Part shown: piece by piece, positions 1-5,475 of the stretch
How positions within the stretch are numbered: the first letter of the stretch is position 1
Layout of the letters: each line of letters starts with the position of its first letter
Assembly: GCA_023441845.1 (NCBI GenBank)
Contig: JAEZNF010000647.1
Span: 1 to 6,402 of the forward strand
Reading direction: 5' to 3'
DNA length: 6,402 nucleotides
Origin: Bacillota bacterium
GTDB taxonomy: Bacteria > Bacillota > Clostridia > Acetivibrionales > DSM-2933
Notes under the pieces: generated by a model
The model's database searches: none
What the model was told of the DNA's origin: nothing
What the model saw: the letters and a program-made list of their open reading frames with translations, nothing else
Made by a program: the position numbers and the translations under genes

Positions 1-43
1 TATATGAAACGGGAGTACCATTCAGGTTATGATTATCTCATTT

Positions 44-87
44 GTTCTTTATGTTTCAAAAAACGTAATTTTTGAAACGTAAAGAGC
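44..87 (+). terminator. 19-bp hairpin, possible terminator of an upstream gene
   Basis: Positions 44-62 pair with 69-87 through a 19-bp stem with two G-U wobbles and a six-base loop (ACGTAA). A run of five T follows at 91-95 after GCGGA. This could end transcription of a gene lying left of the window, but the stem is AT-rich and the T run starts four bases late, so a regulatory palindrome is an alternative. No coding sequence is evident in 1-301. Confidence 0.35.
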
Positions 88-109
88 GGATTTTTACGTT
101 GTCAAAAAT

Positions 110-157
110 TTCTGGGTTTTGCGCATAGAACCCCAGAATATTATTGATTTTGGGGTT
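110..157 (+). repeat. Competing inverted repeats sharing an AACCCCA segment
   Basis: TTCTGGG (110-116) can pair with CCCAGAA (132-138), helped by TT/AA with a bulged C. The overlapping AACCCCA (129-135) can instead pair perfectly with TGGGGTT (151-157). The two pairings exclude each other. The segment sits just upstream of or overlapping the best promoter candidate of the esterase gene, so it may act as a DNA operator rather than as RNA unless transcription starts further upstream. Confidence 0.4.
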
Positions 158-184
158 GAAAAGCAGAATTTGGTATGATACTAT
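150..184 (+). promoter_or_regulatory. Candidate promoter of the esterase gene
   Basis: TGGTATGAT at 171-179 is an extended -10 (TGn plus a 5/6 match to TATAAT), with a weak TTGGGG at 150-155 and an 18-base spacer. An overlapping alternative is TTGAAA (156-161), 17 bases, TACTAT (179-184). Either would start transcription around 186-192 and leave a leader of roughly 110 bases before the ATG at 302. This rests on sequence match only. Confidence 0.35.
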
Positions 185-207
185 GAAAAAGCAAATTCCT
201 ATCTCCC

Positions 208-265
208 ACCTCGTTGAAACGTGTAGAGGTAAGAAAATTTTTAAATAAAAAATTTTCTACCGAGG
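208..265 (+). promoter_or_regulatory. Structured 5' leader hairpin of the esterase mRNA
   Basis: Positions 228-242 pair with 248-261 (14 bp, one bulged A, five-base loop AAATA), giving a long AT-rich stem capped at its base by GGTA/TACC. ACCTC at 208-212 can pair with GAGGT at 226-230, and its CCTC (209-212) alternatively with GAGG at 262-265. The structure lies between the likely promoter and the Shine-Dalgarno at 287-295, so it may stabilise the mRNA or modulate its translation. I do not recognise it as a known riboswitch class. Confidence 0.45.
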
Positions 266-301
266 CATTATAATAATATTATTTAAAAGGAGAGGATATT
301 T

Positions 302-2293
302 ATGAAGAAAAGAAAGATCTCAAAGCCAATCATCGCTATATTGGCTGTCATTTCCATTATGTTTACCAGTCTGTTAGGATTAGGACTTCAAGTTGCTAAT
401 GCAGCATCAAACACTTCCGACGGAAAAATCACCGCCAATTTTGGTTCCCCTGAAATTGATGGTAAAATTGATGATGTATGGAATAAAGCTGAATTTGTTT
501 CAGCAACAGCATCAGGTTCTAGCTCAATAAGTACAACAGCTAAATTTAAAACATTATGGGATGATAATGCACTCTATGTTTTAGCAGATGTTACTGATAG
601 TGCACTAGATGTAACATCAGGAACAGTTTATAACAGAGACTGTGTTGAAATCTTCCTCGATGAAGGCAACAACGCTATAGAGAATATCTTTGATCTTGAT
701 GATACCCATTACAGAATCAGTTGTGAAAACAGTCTTTCTGCAGACCGTGGCAGTTTGGATCGGTTATATACTGAAGTAGTTAAAAAGAAAGATTCTTCCG
801 GTAGGGTAACCGGTTATATTCTTGAAGCTAGAATTGCCCTTCAAAACCCAGCAAAGAATAACAATATTTACGGTCTTGAGTATCAGTTAAATGATGCTAA
901 TAAAGGAAACAGAACCGGTACTTTAAATGTATTCGATAGAACAAACAGTGCTTATTCAAGCCCAACCAAATTTGGTAAAGTTGTTCTTAGTGGGAAAAAT
1001 GCTGACGACGTAATGGGCTTTAACAAATATGATTTATTGAAGATGGTTAATATCGCAAACGATATTCAATTAGTACGTTACACTGATGATACAGCAGCTA
1101 AAGTAAAAGAATTAGTTAATCAAGCAGATGCAACGATTGCTACTGGTGATCAAACCAAAGTTGATGAACTTTGTGCTTCTATCGATCAAGCCATTAAAGA
1201 ACTTGTCCATAAAGATATCAAAGATGTAGATCCATCAATAACAAAAATCAAAGAGTTTAGAAGAATTCCAGCAGAATATACCACTGGATCGGATTATGAT
1301 GATAAAACCAAGGGAACTGTTGTAAGAGATTACTACAACACGTTTGAGTATAGTGATGCCGGAGCACGAGGTCAAGCAGTTAAAAAAGATATGCTTGTAT
1401 ATCTTCCAGCTGGTTATAAAGCAGAAGATAAAAGCAAAAAATATAATGTATTATACTTAATTCATGGTACATCAGAGAATCAAAATACAGTATTTGGTGA
1501 TGATGATGCAAATGTAACTACTGTAATGAAAAAAGTACTTGATAAGATGATTGCGAATGGTGAACTTGATCCAATGATCATTGTTACCCCTGGATATAAG
1601 GGTATGGAATCAGGAAGATTACAATATGAAATGATCAATGAGATATTACCTTTTATCGCTACGAAATATAATACTTATTCTGCATCAGGTTCTCAAGCTG
1701 ATCTGAAAGCTGCAAGAAGTCATCGTGCAGTTGGTGGATTCTCTCAAGGAGCAGGATGTACATATACAATCATGAAGAATTGTTTTGATTACTTTAAGTA
1801 TTATCTTCCAATAAGTGCCGGTCCGGGAAATGCTGATTTTACAAGTGTCGTAAAAGGTCGTGCAATGAACGATTACTATGTATTTGCAGCTACCGGTACT
1901 GATGATATTCTTTATAGCGCAATGGTAAATGCAATTCCAGCTCTGGCAAATCAGAGAGATTATACAGGTAAACCAATCTTCAATTACAATGCAGATCTAT
2001 CACAAGGTAATTTATATATGCTAGTGTTACCAGGTGGTACGCACACATGGCAATGTGTAAATCAGTATTTGTATAACATGCTGCCAGATGTATTCTTTGC
2101 TGAAAAAGTTGTAAGTCCTGATATAAACGGAGATGGTGCTATTAATATGTCAGATGTAATGATTATTGCTGCTCATTTTAATACACGAAAGGGATCTACG
2201 GGGTATGATGGATCATGTGACTTAAATAGTGATAGTGCTGTAAACATGGCTGATGTTATGATTATTGCTGCCAAATTCAATACAACTGTGTAA
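302..2293 (+). CDS. Secreted CE1-type (feruloyl/acetyl-xylan) esterase with CBM9-like and dockerin-like domains
   Basis: An exported carbohydrate esterase, probably releasing ferulate or acetyl groups from plant xylan. Residues 1-34 are a signal peptide (basic MKKRK, hydrophobic core, likely cut after ANA). Residues about 41-230 look like a CBM9-type carbohydrate-binding module (W60, LWDDNALYVLADVTD, DCVEIFLD). Residues about 240-303 form a helical FIVAR-like spacer. Residues about 305-600 are the esterase-D-like alpha/beta hydrolase: oxyanion HG at 388-389, nucleophile Ser481 in GGFSQG, probable acid Asp535 in GTDD, and His581 in GGTHTW. The tail has two calcium loops, D607/N609/D611/N615/D618 and D640/N642/D644/N648/D651, each followed by a VMIIAA..FN helix, so it is dockerin-like. 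The ATG is supported by AAGGAGAGG at 287-295. The gene looks intact and monocistronic. Ferulate versus acetate specificity cannot be read from sequence. Confidence 0.93.
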   Translation: MKKRKISKPIIAILAVISIMFTSLLGLGLQVANAASNTSDGKITANFGSPEIDGKIDDVWNKAEFVSATASGSSSISTTAKFKTLWDDNALYVLADVTDSALDVTSGTVYNRDCVEIFLDEGNNAIENIFDLDDTHYRISCENSLSADRGSLDRLYTEVVKKKDSSGRVTGYILEARIALQNPAKNNNIYGLEYQLNDANKGNRTGTLNVFDRTNSAYSSPTKFGKVVLSGKNADDVMGFNKYDLLKMVNIANDIQLVRYTDDTAAKVKELVNQADATIATGDQTKVDELCASIDQAIKELVHKDIKDVDPSITKIKEFRRIPAEYTTGSDYDDKTKGTVVRDYYNTFEYSDAGARGQAVKKDMLVYLPAGYKAEDKSKKYNVLYLIHGTSENQNTVFGDDDANVTTVMKKVLDKMIANGELDPMIIVTPGYKGMESGRLQYEMINEILPFIATKYNTYSASGSQADLKAARSHRAVGGFSQGAGCTYTIMKNCFDYFKYYLPISAGPGNADFTSVVKGRAMNDYYVFAATGTDDILYSAMVNAIPALANQRDYTGKPIFNYNADLSQGNLYMLVLPGGTHTWQCVNQYLYNMLPDVFFAEKVVSPDINGDGAINMSDVMIIAAHFNTRKGSTGYDGSCDLNSDSAVNMADVMIIAAKFNTTV

Positions 2294-2352
2294 TGCAGCA
2301 GATAGTGAACATAAGGTAATAAGAAATAGATAAATAAATTTCAATAACAAGC

Positions 2353-2392
2353 GGAGCTGTCGCATTATAAAATTAGTGCACAGCTCCTTTTT
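2353..2392 (+). terminator. Rho-independent terminator of the esterase gene
   Basis: GGAGCTGT (2353-2360) pairs with ACAGCTCC (2380-2387), and after one bulged C the stem continues as GCATTA (2362-2367) with TAGTGC (2374-2379) around a six-base loop. Five T follow at 2388-2392. It lies about 60 bases after the esterase stop and has the classical intrinsic terminator form. Confidence 0.9.
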
Positions 2393-2463
2393 AATGCAGA
2401 GGGATGTTGAAGTTTCAGTCAATAATAACTTAAAGCCAAATTCGAAGTATTAAACAAATAAGC

Positions 2464-2527
2464 CCCTGTAAAGCAGAGCCGGTTAGATTTAGGAATAAGC
2501 CTTTTTCTAACTGTCTATTTTACAGGG
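2464..2527. repeat. 64-nt imperfect palindrome left of the tnpC-like gene
   Basis: CCCTGTAAA (2464-2472) pairs perfectly with TTTACAGGG (2519-2527). Inside, GGTTAGA (2481-2487) pairs with TCTAACT (2506-2512), and AGG (2491-2493) with CCT (2500-2502) around AATAAG, separated by a symmetrical TTT/TTT internal loop; AGA/TCT adds pairs between the main stems. Nearly the whole 64 nt folds into one rod. A T-rich stretch follows at 2531-2540. It may be a transposon-end structure, a second terminator or an RNA gene. The rest of 2393-2634 holds no gene I can support. Confidence 0.6.
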
Positions 2528-2634
2528 TCCATTTTATTTTGCAGCACTCCCCCTCATATCACCTCATATATCTTTCGGCATTCAGTTTACACCAAGCATA
2601 CTTTGTACACAATCTTCAATGTAAAAACGAAATA

Positions 2635-3021
2635 ATGGGTAATGCCAAAAATCCTAATACAGAAGGGCTTAAAGCTCACGTCCGAAACAAAAAGGATGCT
2701 GCTATTAAAAAAGTCGATATAGCCATTCAGAAACTTATTAAAGAGAAAGGCCGAATTAACTTCAACAGTGTTTCAATGGAATCAGGTGTTTCAAAAGCGT
2801 ATCTCTATAACCATTCTGATGTGAGAGAACGTATTGAGACTCTTAGAAGACAGCAGGAAGGTTTACCTTCGCCAAAACAAGTCAAGCGAGAAATGACGGA
2901 CACAAGCAAAGACGTACTGATTGCAGCCAAGAATAAGCGTATCAAAACGTTAGAAGATGAAAACAAACGGCTAAAGGCTGAATTGGCAACACTTAGAGGG
3001 AAATTATACGACAGAGCATAA
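2635..3021 (+). CDS. TnpC-like protein of Tn554-type transposons (DUF6262 family)
   Basis: A 128-residue basic protein. It has the layout of TnpC of Tn554-type elements, a small accessory protein that works beside the tyrosine recombinases TnpA and TnpB. Residues about 41-67 (INFNSVSMESGVSKAYLYNH) form a helix-turn-helix-like segment typical of the family. Residues about 93-123 are a charged coiled coil (KRIKTLEDENKRLKAELA). I chose the ATG at 2635 because the open frame upstream to a TTG at 2539 does not look like protein from this family and 128 residues fits the usual length; however no clear Shine-Dalgarno precedes it, as expected if it was once translationally coupled to an upstream tnpB. 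No tnpA or tnpB is present nearby, so this is probably an orphan left by deletion. Confidence 0.72.
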   Translation: MGNAKNPNTEGLKAHVRNKKDAAIKKVDIAIQKLIKEKGRINFNSVSMESGVSKAYLYNHSDVRERIETLRRQQEGLPSPKQVKREMTDTSKDVLIAAKNKRIKTLEDENKRLKAELATLRGKLYDRA

Positions 3022-3023
3022 TA

Positions 3024-3071
3024 AGACAACAAGAAATGACTTTTGCTTTTTAAAATCATTTCTTGTTGTCT
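3024..3071. repeat. 16-bp perfect palindrome after the tnpC-like gene
   Basis: Positions 3024-3039 are the exact inverted complement of 3056-3071, starting two bases after the TAA. After an unpaired C the TTTT at 3041-3044 can extend the stem with AAAA at 3052-3055. No T run follows (GCCGCGG comes next), so it is not a classical terminator for the plus strand. Terminator-like attenuation or a transposon-end structure are both possible. Confidence 0.65.
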
Positions 3072-3084
3072 GCCGCGGAGGATT

Positions 3085-3107
3085 TTGGGGCCGAGCGTGG
3101 GCCCCAA
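3085..3107. repeat. GC-rich hairpin
   Basis: TTGGGGCC (3085-3092) pairs perfectly with GGCCCCAA (3100-3107) around a seven-base loop GAGCGTG. The block 3071-3107 is much richer in G+C than its surroundings. Together with the palindrome ending at 3071 it may mark the right boundary of a former mobile element. Confidence 0.55.
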
Positions 3108-3243
3108 TAGTAATATCAATTATTACGAAAGGTAAAGTTAATTTTATATGTGGGCAATAATAACAATTCCTGCAAATGGAAGCTTATAAAAAATACACTT
3201 TAGGAAAATCTAAAAGTAACATTTTAAAATGGAGATGGTACTT

Positions 3244-3711
3244 TTGAAGAAAAAGTATGCTGTAATGTGTGTTTTAGTAGCAGCAATTGCATATCCACTC
3301 TTTTGCACTTTTATTTTTGGTAATAACTCTAAACAACAAAAGGTACTATACGACAGTAAACACATTGGGATTTTGGCAAATGGGTTGTCTAAAGCCTCAA
3401 TATCACAGGTTGAATGGAATAAATTGTCTTGCCAAGAAAAGCTATCATTTTTAGAAAGATTAATTATGATTAACTATTCACCCCAGATTAAAGAAGCAGT
3501 TGACAATTATTATAAAGAACCAAGAGGCTTTGATTTAACAAAAATTGAAGATGTTAAAGTAGTAGCCCCCTATGAGTATGAAGTAAGAATACAAATATCA
3601 ACTTATGTTGGAGCACATAACCCGCCCTATGGATTAGATGTGGTAACAATACGCTTTAAACATTTAAGCGATGGAAAAGCAGTTAATTATGAGCATAAAG
3701 GCGATAATTAA
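3244..3711 (+). CDS. Small exported protein with DUF3888-like domain
   Basis: A protein of unknown function, exported or anchored by its N-terminus: KKK followed by a hydrophobic segment at about residues 5-26, with no canonical lipobox. Residues about 62-153 resemble DUF3888, a domain of Bacillota secreted proteins: YSPQIKEAVDNYYKEPRGFD, then the signature YVGAHNPPYGLD at 121-132 and a closing beta-type segment with GKAVNYEHK. I prefer the TTG at 3244 (155 residues) because GGAG at 3231-3234 is spaced nine bases from it. The in-frame ATGs at 3229 and 3235 overlap or abut that motif and lack their own; they would give 160 and 158 residues. The gene stands alone between mobile-element debris and a convergent minus-strand block. 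Confidence 0.75.
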   Translation: MKKKYAVMCVLVAAIAYPLFCTFIFGNNSKQQKVLYDSKHIGILANGLSKASISQVEWNKLSCQEKLSFLERLIMINYSPQIKEAVDNYYKEPRGFDLTKIEDVKVVAPYEYEVRIQISTYVGAHNPPYGLDVVTIRFKHLSDGKAVNYEHKGDN

Positions 3712-3715
3712 TTCG

Positions 3716-3777
3716 CATTCTTTATAAAAGAATGAAAGTCATCAAGTAAATATCAACATTTTAAGGTCATAAAATGT
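3716..3777. repeat. Two small palindromes after the DUF3888-like gene
   Basis: CATTCTTT (3716-3723) pairs with AAAGAATG (3727-3734) around ATA, starting five bases after the stop. ACATTTTA (3756-3763) pairs with TAAAATGT (3770-3777) around AGGTCA. Neither is followed by a T run, so terminator function is doubtful. Confidence 0.5.
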
Positions 3778-3793
3778 AAATAGATTAGGTTAA

Positions 3794-3829
3794 TTTTTAA
3801 CGTTGTTTACATATAAACAACGTTAAAAA
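3794..3829. repeat. 16-bp perfect palindrome between convergent genes
   Basis: Positions 3794-3809 are the exact inverted complement of 3814-3829 around the loop CATA. The left arm begins with TTTTT and the right arm ends with AAAAA on both strands, the reverse of the A-stem-T order of an intrinsic terminator. It lies between the plus-strand DUF3888-like gene and the minus-strand nuclease remnant. No gene is seen in 3712-3871. Confidence 0.6.
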
Positions 3830-3871
3830 CCTTTATTGTCAGGGATTCTTTCTAAATAGTTAAGATAAATG

Positions 3872-4009
3872 TCAGGATGCTCCCATTACCCCTTTAAGGT
3901 CTACAAGGTCTTTGGTTGATAATTCGGTATACTTTGAAATCAAGCTAATGTCCATTTTGTCAGCAAGCATCTTTTTTGCAACTTCAATCTTGGTACCAGT
4001 TTCTATAGA
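3872..4009 (-). pseudogene. C-terminal remnant of an Rpn-family recombination-promoting nuclease/putative transposase
   Basis: Forty-five codons open on the minus strand, ending in TGA at 3872-3874. They contain IETGTKIEVAKKMLADKMD followed by ISLISKYTELSTKDLVDLK, which matches the usual C-terminal tail of Rpn/PD-(D/E)XK transposase-like proteins (a charged helix, then a hydrophobic repeat ending in LS..DL..LK). The nuclease core is missing. The remnant begins directly after, and in the same frame as, the TAG of the neighbouring 377-residue gene. The internal ATG at 3968-3970 has no ribosome binding site, so independent translation is unlikely. Confidence 0.65.
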
Positions 4010-5143
4010 CTATCTTCCCACATACTCTGAAAATATGTTTCCGCTAAGATTATTCCATGTCATTTCTGTCCCTTCTTTGATTTCAGCTGTAGCTCCCAAC
4101 TTTTCCTCTTTTTTCGAAATCATAGTCGAAACCTCATCTGGCGTAATAAATGGTACCTTTGCCTCATCGAAGATTTCTTTATATATGCTGTTCGTATAAA
4201 GTTTCGCATCCTTGATTGGATTCATATTATCGTCATAAATATAAAATGTATAAAAGCACTCTTTATTGCCAACCTCAACTGAATTAGCCGCTTTTTTATT
4301 ATCATTAAAACGTATGGTATCTAACTCAATTCCACCTGTTATTCCCTTTGTCTCCGCCACTTTAGGAATCTGCCCTAGCTTGTCTGACAAAGCAAGCTGA
4401 TTGATATCAGTTTCACTTTCAATATATACAATTGGCTGCCAGTTACCATCTTTGTCAATTAGACCATAATCTTCACCAGAATTGCTAGCTCCATTACTAC
4501 CATAAGATTGATAATATCCATATTCATTCATTTTTGTGTGACATCTAGCCCAAGTCTCATAACAATAACAAAGAGATAGTTTTCCATCGATATATTTTAT
4601 GATATAAACAAGAGTGCTATCATCATCCATAGAATAAATGTCCATACCAGCTAAGCAAAGAACCAATTCGTTTACTCCATCCTTACCACAATCAATATAG
4701 CTATAATCTATAGATTTAATTTTCTTATTTGAAGAATATTCAAAATAATGCGCTGTAACAATGTCGAGTACTTCCGAAAGTGTATATTCACTTCCCTTTT
4801 TGTATAAAGCTTCCTCCATATCGCCCTCTGGCATAAAATGGTCAAAAGATACTTTCGTTTCATTTTTCAGAAATTTCTTGTAGGCTTCCATGGAATGTTC
4901 TTCTGTGTTGAGGTTTGGTTTTTTTAAAGATGTAACGGTTGGCACATTTGTCGGTGCAATTATTGATATTGTAGATGGTTCTATAGTATGTGTAATAGTT
5001 GGATCTACTGTAACAACCGAAGTCATTGGCGGTGAAGTAGTTAAGTTTTTAGGATTATAAACACTTTCCGATTTTTTACATTCATTAAGCATTAATAATA
5101 ACGCAATAATTAAAATAATAATTGCCAATTTATTCTTTTTCAC
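4010..5143 (-). CDS. Putative lipoprotein or membrane-anchored extracellular protein, unknown function
   Basis: A 377-residue protein I cannot assign to a named family. Residues 1-22 are MKKNK, a strongly hydrophobic stretch and Cys22 in LNEC; the Glu at -1 is unusual for a lipobox, so either a lipoprotein or an uncleaved anchor is possible. Residues about 28-75 are a Ser/Thr/Pro-rich stalk. The globular part from about 85 contains DYSYIDCGKDGVNELVLCL (146-164), a D-x-G-x-D-G-x-x-E loop common in secreted clostridial proteins, and several Cys. The start is GTG at 5143, decided by AGGAGG at 5154-5159 ten bases upstream. A short ORF ends one base before it. The TAG stop is followed in frame by an Rpn-type nuclease tail, so the C-terminus may have been shortened or fused. 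Confidence 0.75.
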   Translation of the reverse strand: MKKNKLAIIILIIALLLMLNECKKSESVYNPKNLTTSPPMTSVVTVDPTITHTIEPSTISIIAPTNVPTVTSLKKPNLNTEEHSMEAYKKFLKNETKVSFDHFMPEGDMEEALYKKGSEYTLSEVLDIVTAHYFEYSSNKKIKSIDYSYIDCGKDGVNELVLCLAGMDIYSMDDDSTLVYIIKYIDGKLSLCYCYETWARCHTKMNEYGYYQSYGSNGASNSGEDYGLIDKDGNWQPIVYIESETDINQLALSDKLGQIPKVAETKGITGGIELDTIRFNDNKKAANSVEVGNKECFYTFYIYDDNMNPIKDAKLYTNSIYKEIFDEAKVPFITPDEVSTMISKKEEKLGATAEIKEGTEMTWNNLSGNIFSEYVGR

Positions 5144-5144
5144 T

Positions 5145-5249
5145 TTAATCCTTCCTCCTCTTCATAGCCCCGCTCATATTTGCAGCCATGGACGGCTGTA
5201 ATTCTTCCCCCGCCCCGATGTCATTAAACGAAACATGTCGTTTATACAT
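5145..5249 (-). other. Possible 34-codon leader ORF or 3' gene remnant
   Basis: The minus strand holds an ATG at 5249 and 34 codons ending in TAA at 5145-5147, a single base before the GTG of the 377-residue gene. The translation runs MYKRHVSFND, then GAGEELQPSMAANM and MKRRKD. Its second half is GC-rich and protein-like, and its last codons contain the Shine-Dalgarno of the next gene, an arrangement suited to translational coupling. No Shine-Dalgarno precedes its own ATG, so it could equally be the end of a gene whose front was deleted, or chance. I do not recognise the sequence. Confidence 0.3.
5180..5201 (-). repeat. Hairpin in the leader of the lipoprotein-like gene
   Basis: TTGCAGCC (5180-5187) and GGCTGTAA (5194-5201) can pair over eight positions, one of them a mismatch on the minus-strand RNA (A-C) or a G-T wobble on the plus strand, around ATGGAC. 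It lies just upstream of the Shine-Dalgarno of the GTG start at 5143, next to the G-rich minus-strand run at 5206-5217. Confidence 0.35.
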
Positions 5250-5273
5250 TGTAATTTATTGCATTAACGACAT
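5225..5273. repeat. Overlapping inverted repeats with TGTCGTT/AACGACA half-sites
   Basis: TAAACGA (5225-5231) pairs with TCGTTTA (5238-5244) around AACATG. The overlapping ATGTCGTT (5235-5242) is the perfect inverted complement of AACGACAT (5266-5273), 23 bases further. A third related half-site, TGTCATTAA, sits at 5219-5227. The cluster lies upstream of the 377-residue gene and could be an operator or a switchable RNA fold. Confidence 0.4.
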
Positions 5274-5301
5274 TGATATATGTAGACTATCAAGTAAATA
5301 T

Positions 5302-5330
5302 ATTATAATTATAACATTTCAATCTAATAA
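5302..5330 (-). promoter_or_regulatory. Candidate promoter of the lipoprotein-like gene
   Basis: Two perfect TATAAT boxes occur in tandem on the minus strand, at 5307-5302 and 5313-5308. The best -35 for the first is TTATTA at 5330-5325 with a 17-base spacer, a weak match. Transcription would start near 5295, upstream of the possible 34-codon ORF. AT-richness makes chance matches likely. Elsewhere in 5331-5475 I see only a small bulged hairpin (5360-5380) and no gene or clear terminator for the minus-strand gene at 5476-5976, so read-through into the 377-residue gene is possible. Confidence 0.3.
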
Positions 5331-5475
5331 TCTCTACTTGCTCTAAATGGATACAATCTGGTAACCGGATTTACGGTACCTATAACCAGCATAGCATCTC
5401 AGATATTTTCTGCTGATTTCTAGGAGAAAATTTCCAATCCTCATGTTGTACATTTTATTTATGACAGATGAATTA

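Noticed and set aside
66..84. CcpA-type cre site around TTGAAACGTAAAG upstream of the esterase
   Set aside because: The spacing between TG, AA and CG does not fit the cre consensus; one base is missing.
2222..2422. Minus-strand 66-codon open frame
   Set aside because: It overlaps the dockerin-like end of the esterase gene and its terminator, has no ribosome binding site and resembles no protein.
2539..2634. N-terminal extension of the tnpC-like gene from a TTG
   Set aside because: The extra 32 residues are unlike the family, and the ATG at 2635 gives the usual length.
2805..3119. Minus-strand 104-codon open frame
   Set aside because: It is the antisense shadow of the tnpC-like gene and its palindromes.
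3912..4199. Plus-strand 95-codon open frame
   Set aside because: It is antisense to the nuclease remnant and the end of the lipoprotein-like gene, which carry the recognisable protein signal.
5204..5220. G-quadruplex in the minus-strand run GGGGCGGGGG
   Set aside because: Only two adjacent G runs are present, and the next run near 5168 is too far for a confident four-run structure.
5343..5453. Minus-strand 36-codon ORF beginning MYNMRIGNF
   Set aside because: It has no ribosome binding site and no recognisable motif, and sits in a non-coding gap; chance is the simplest explanation.
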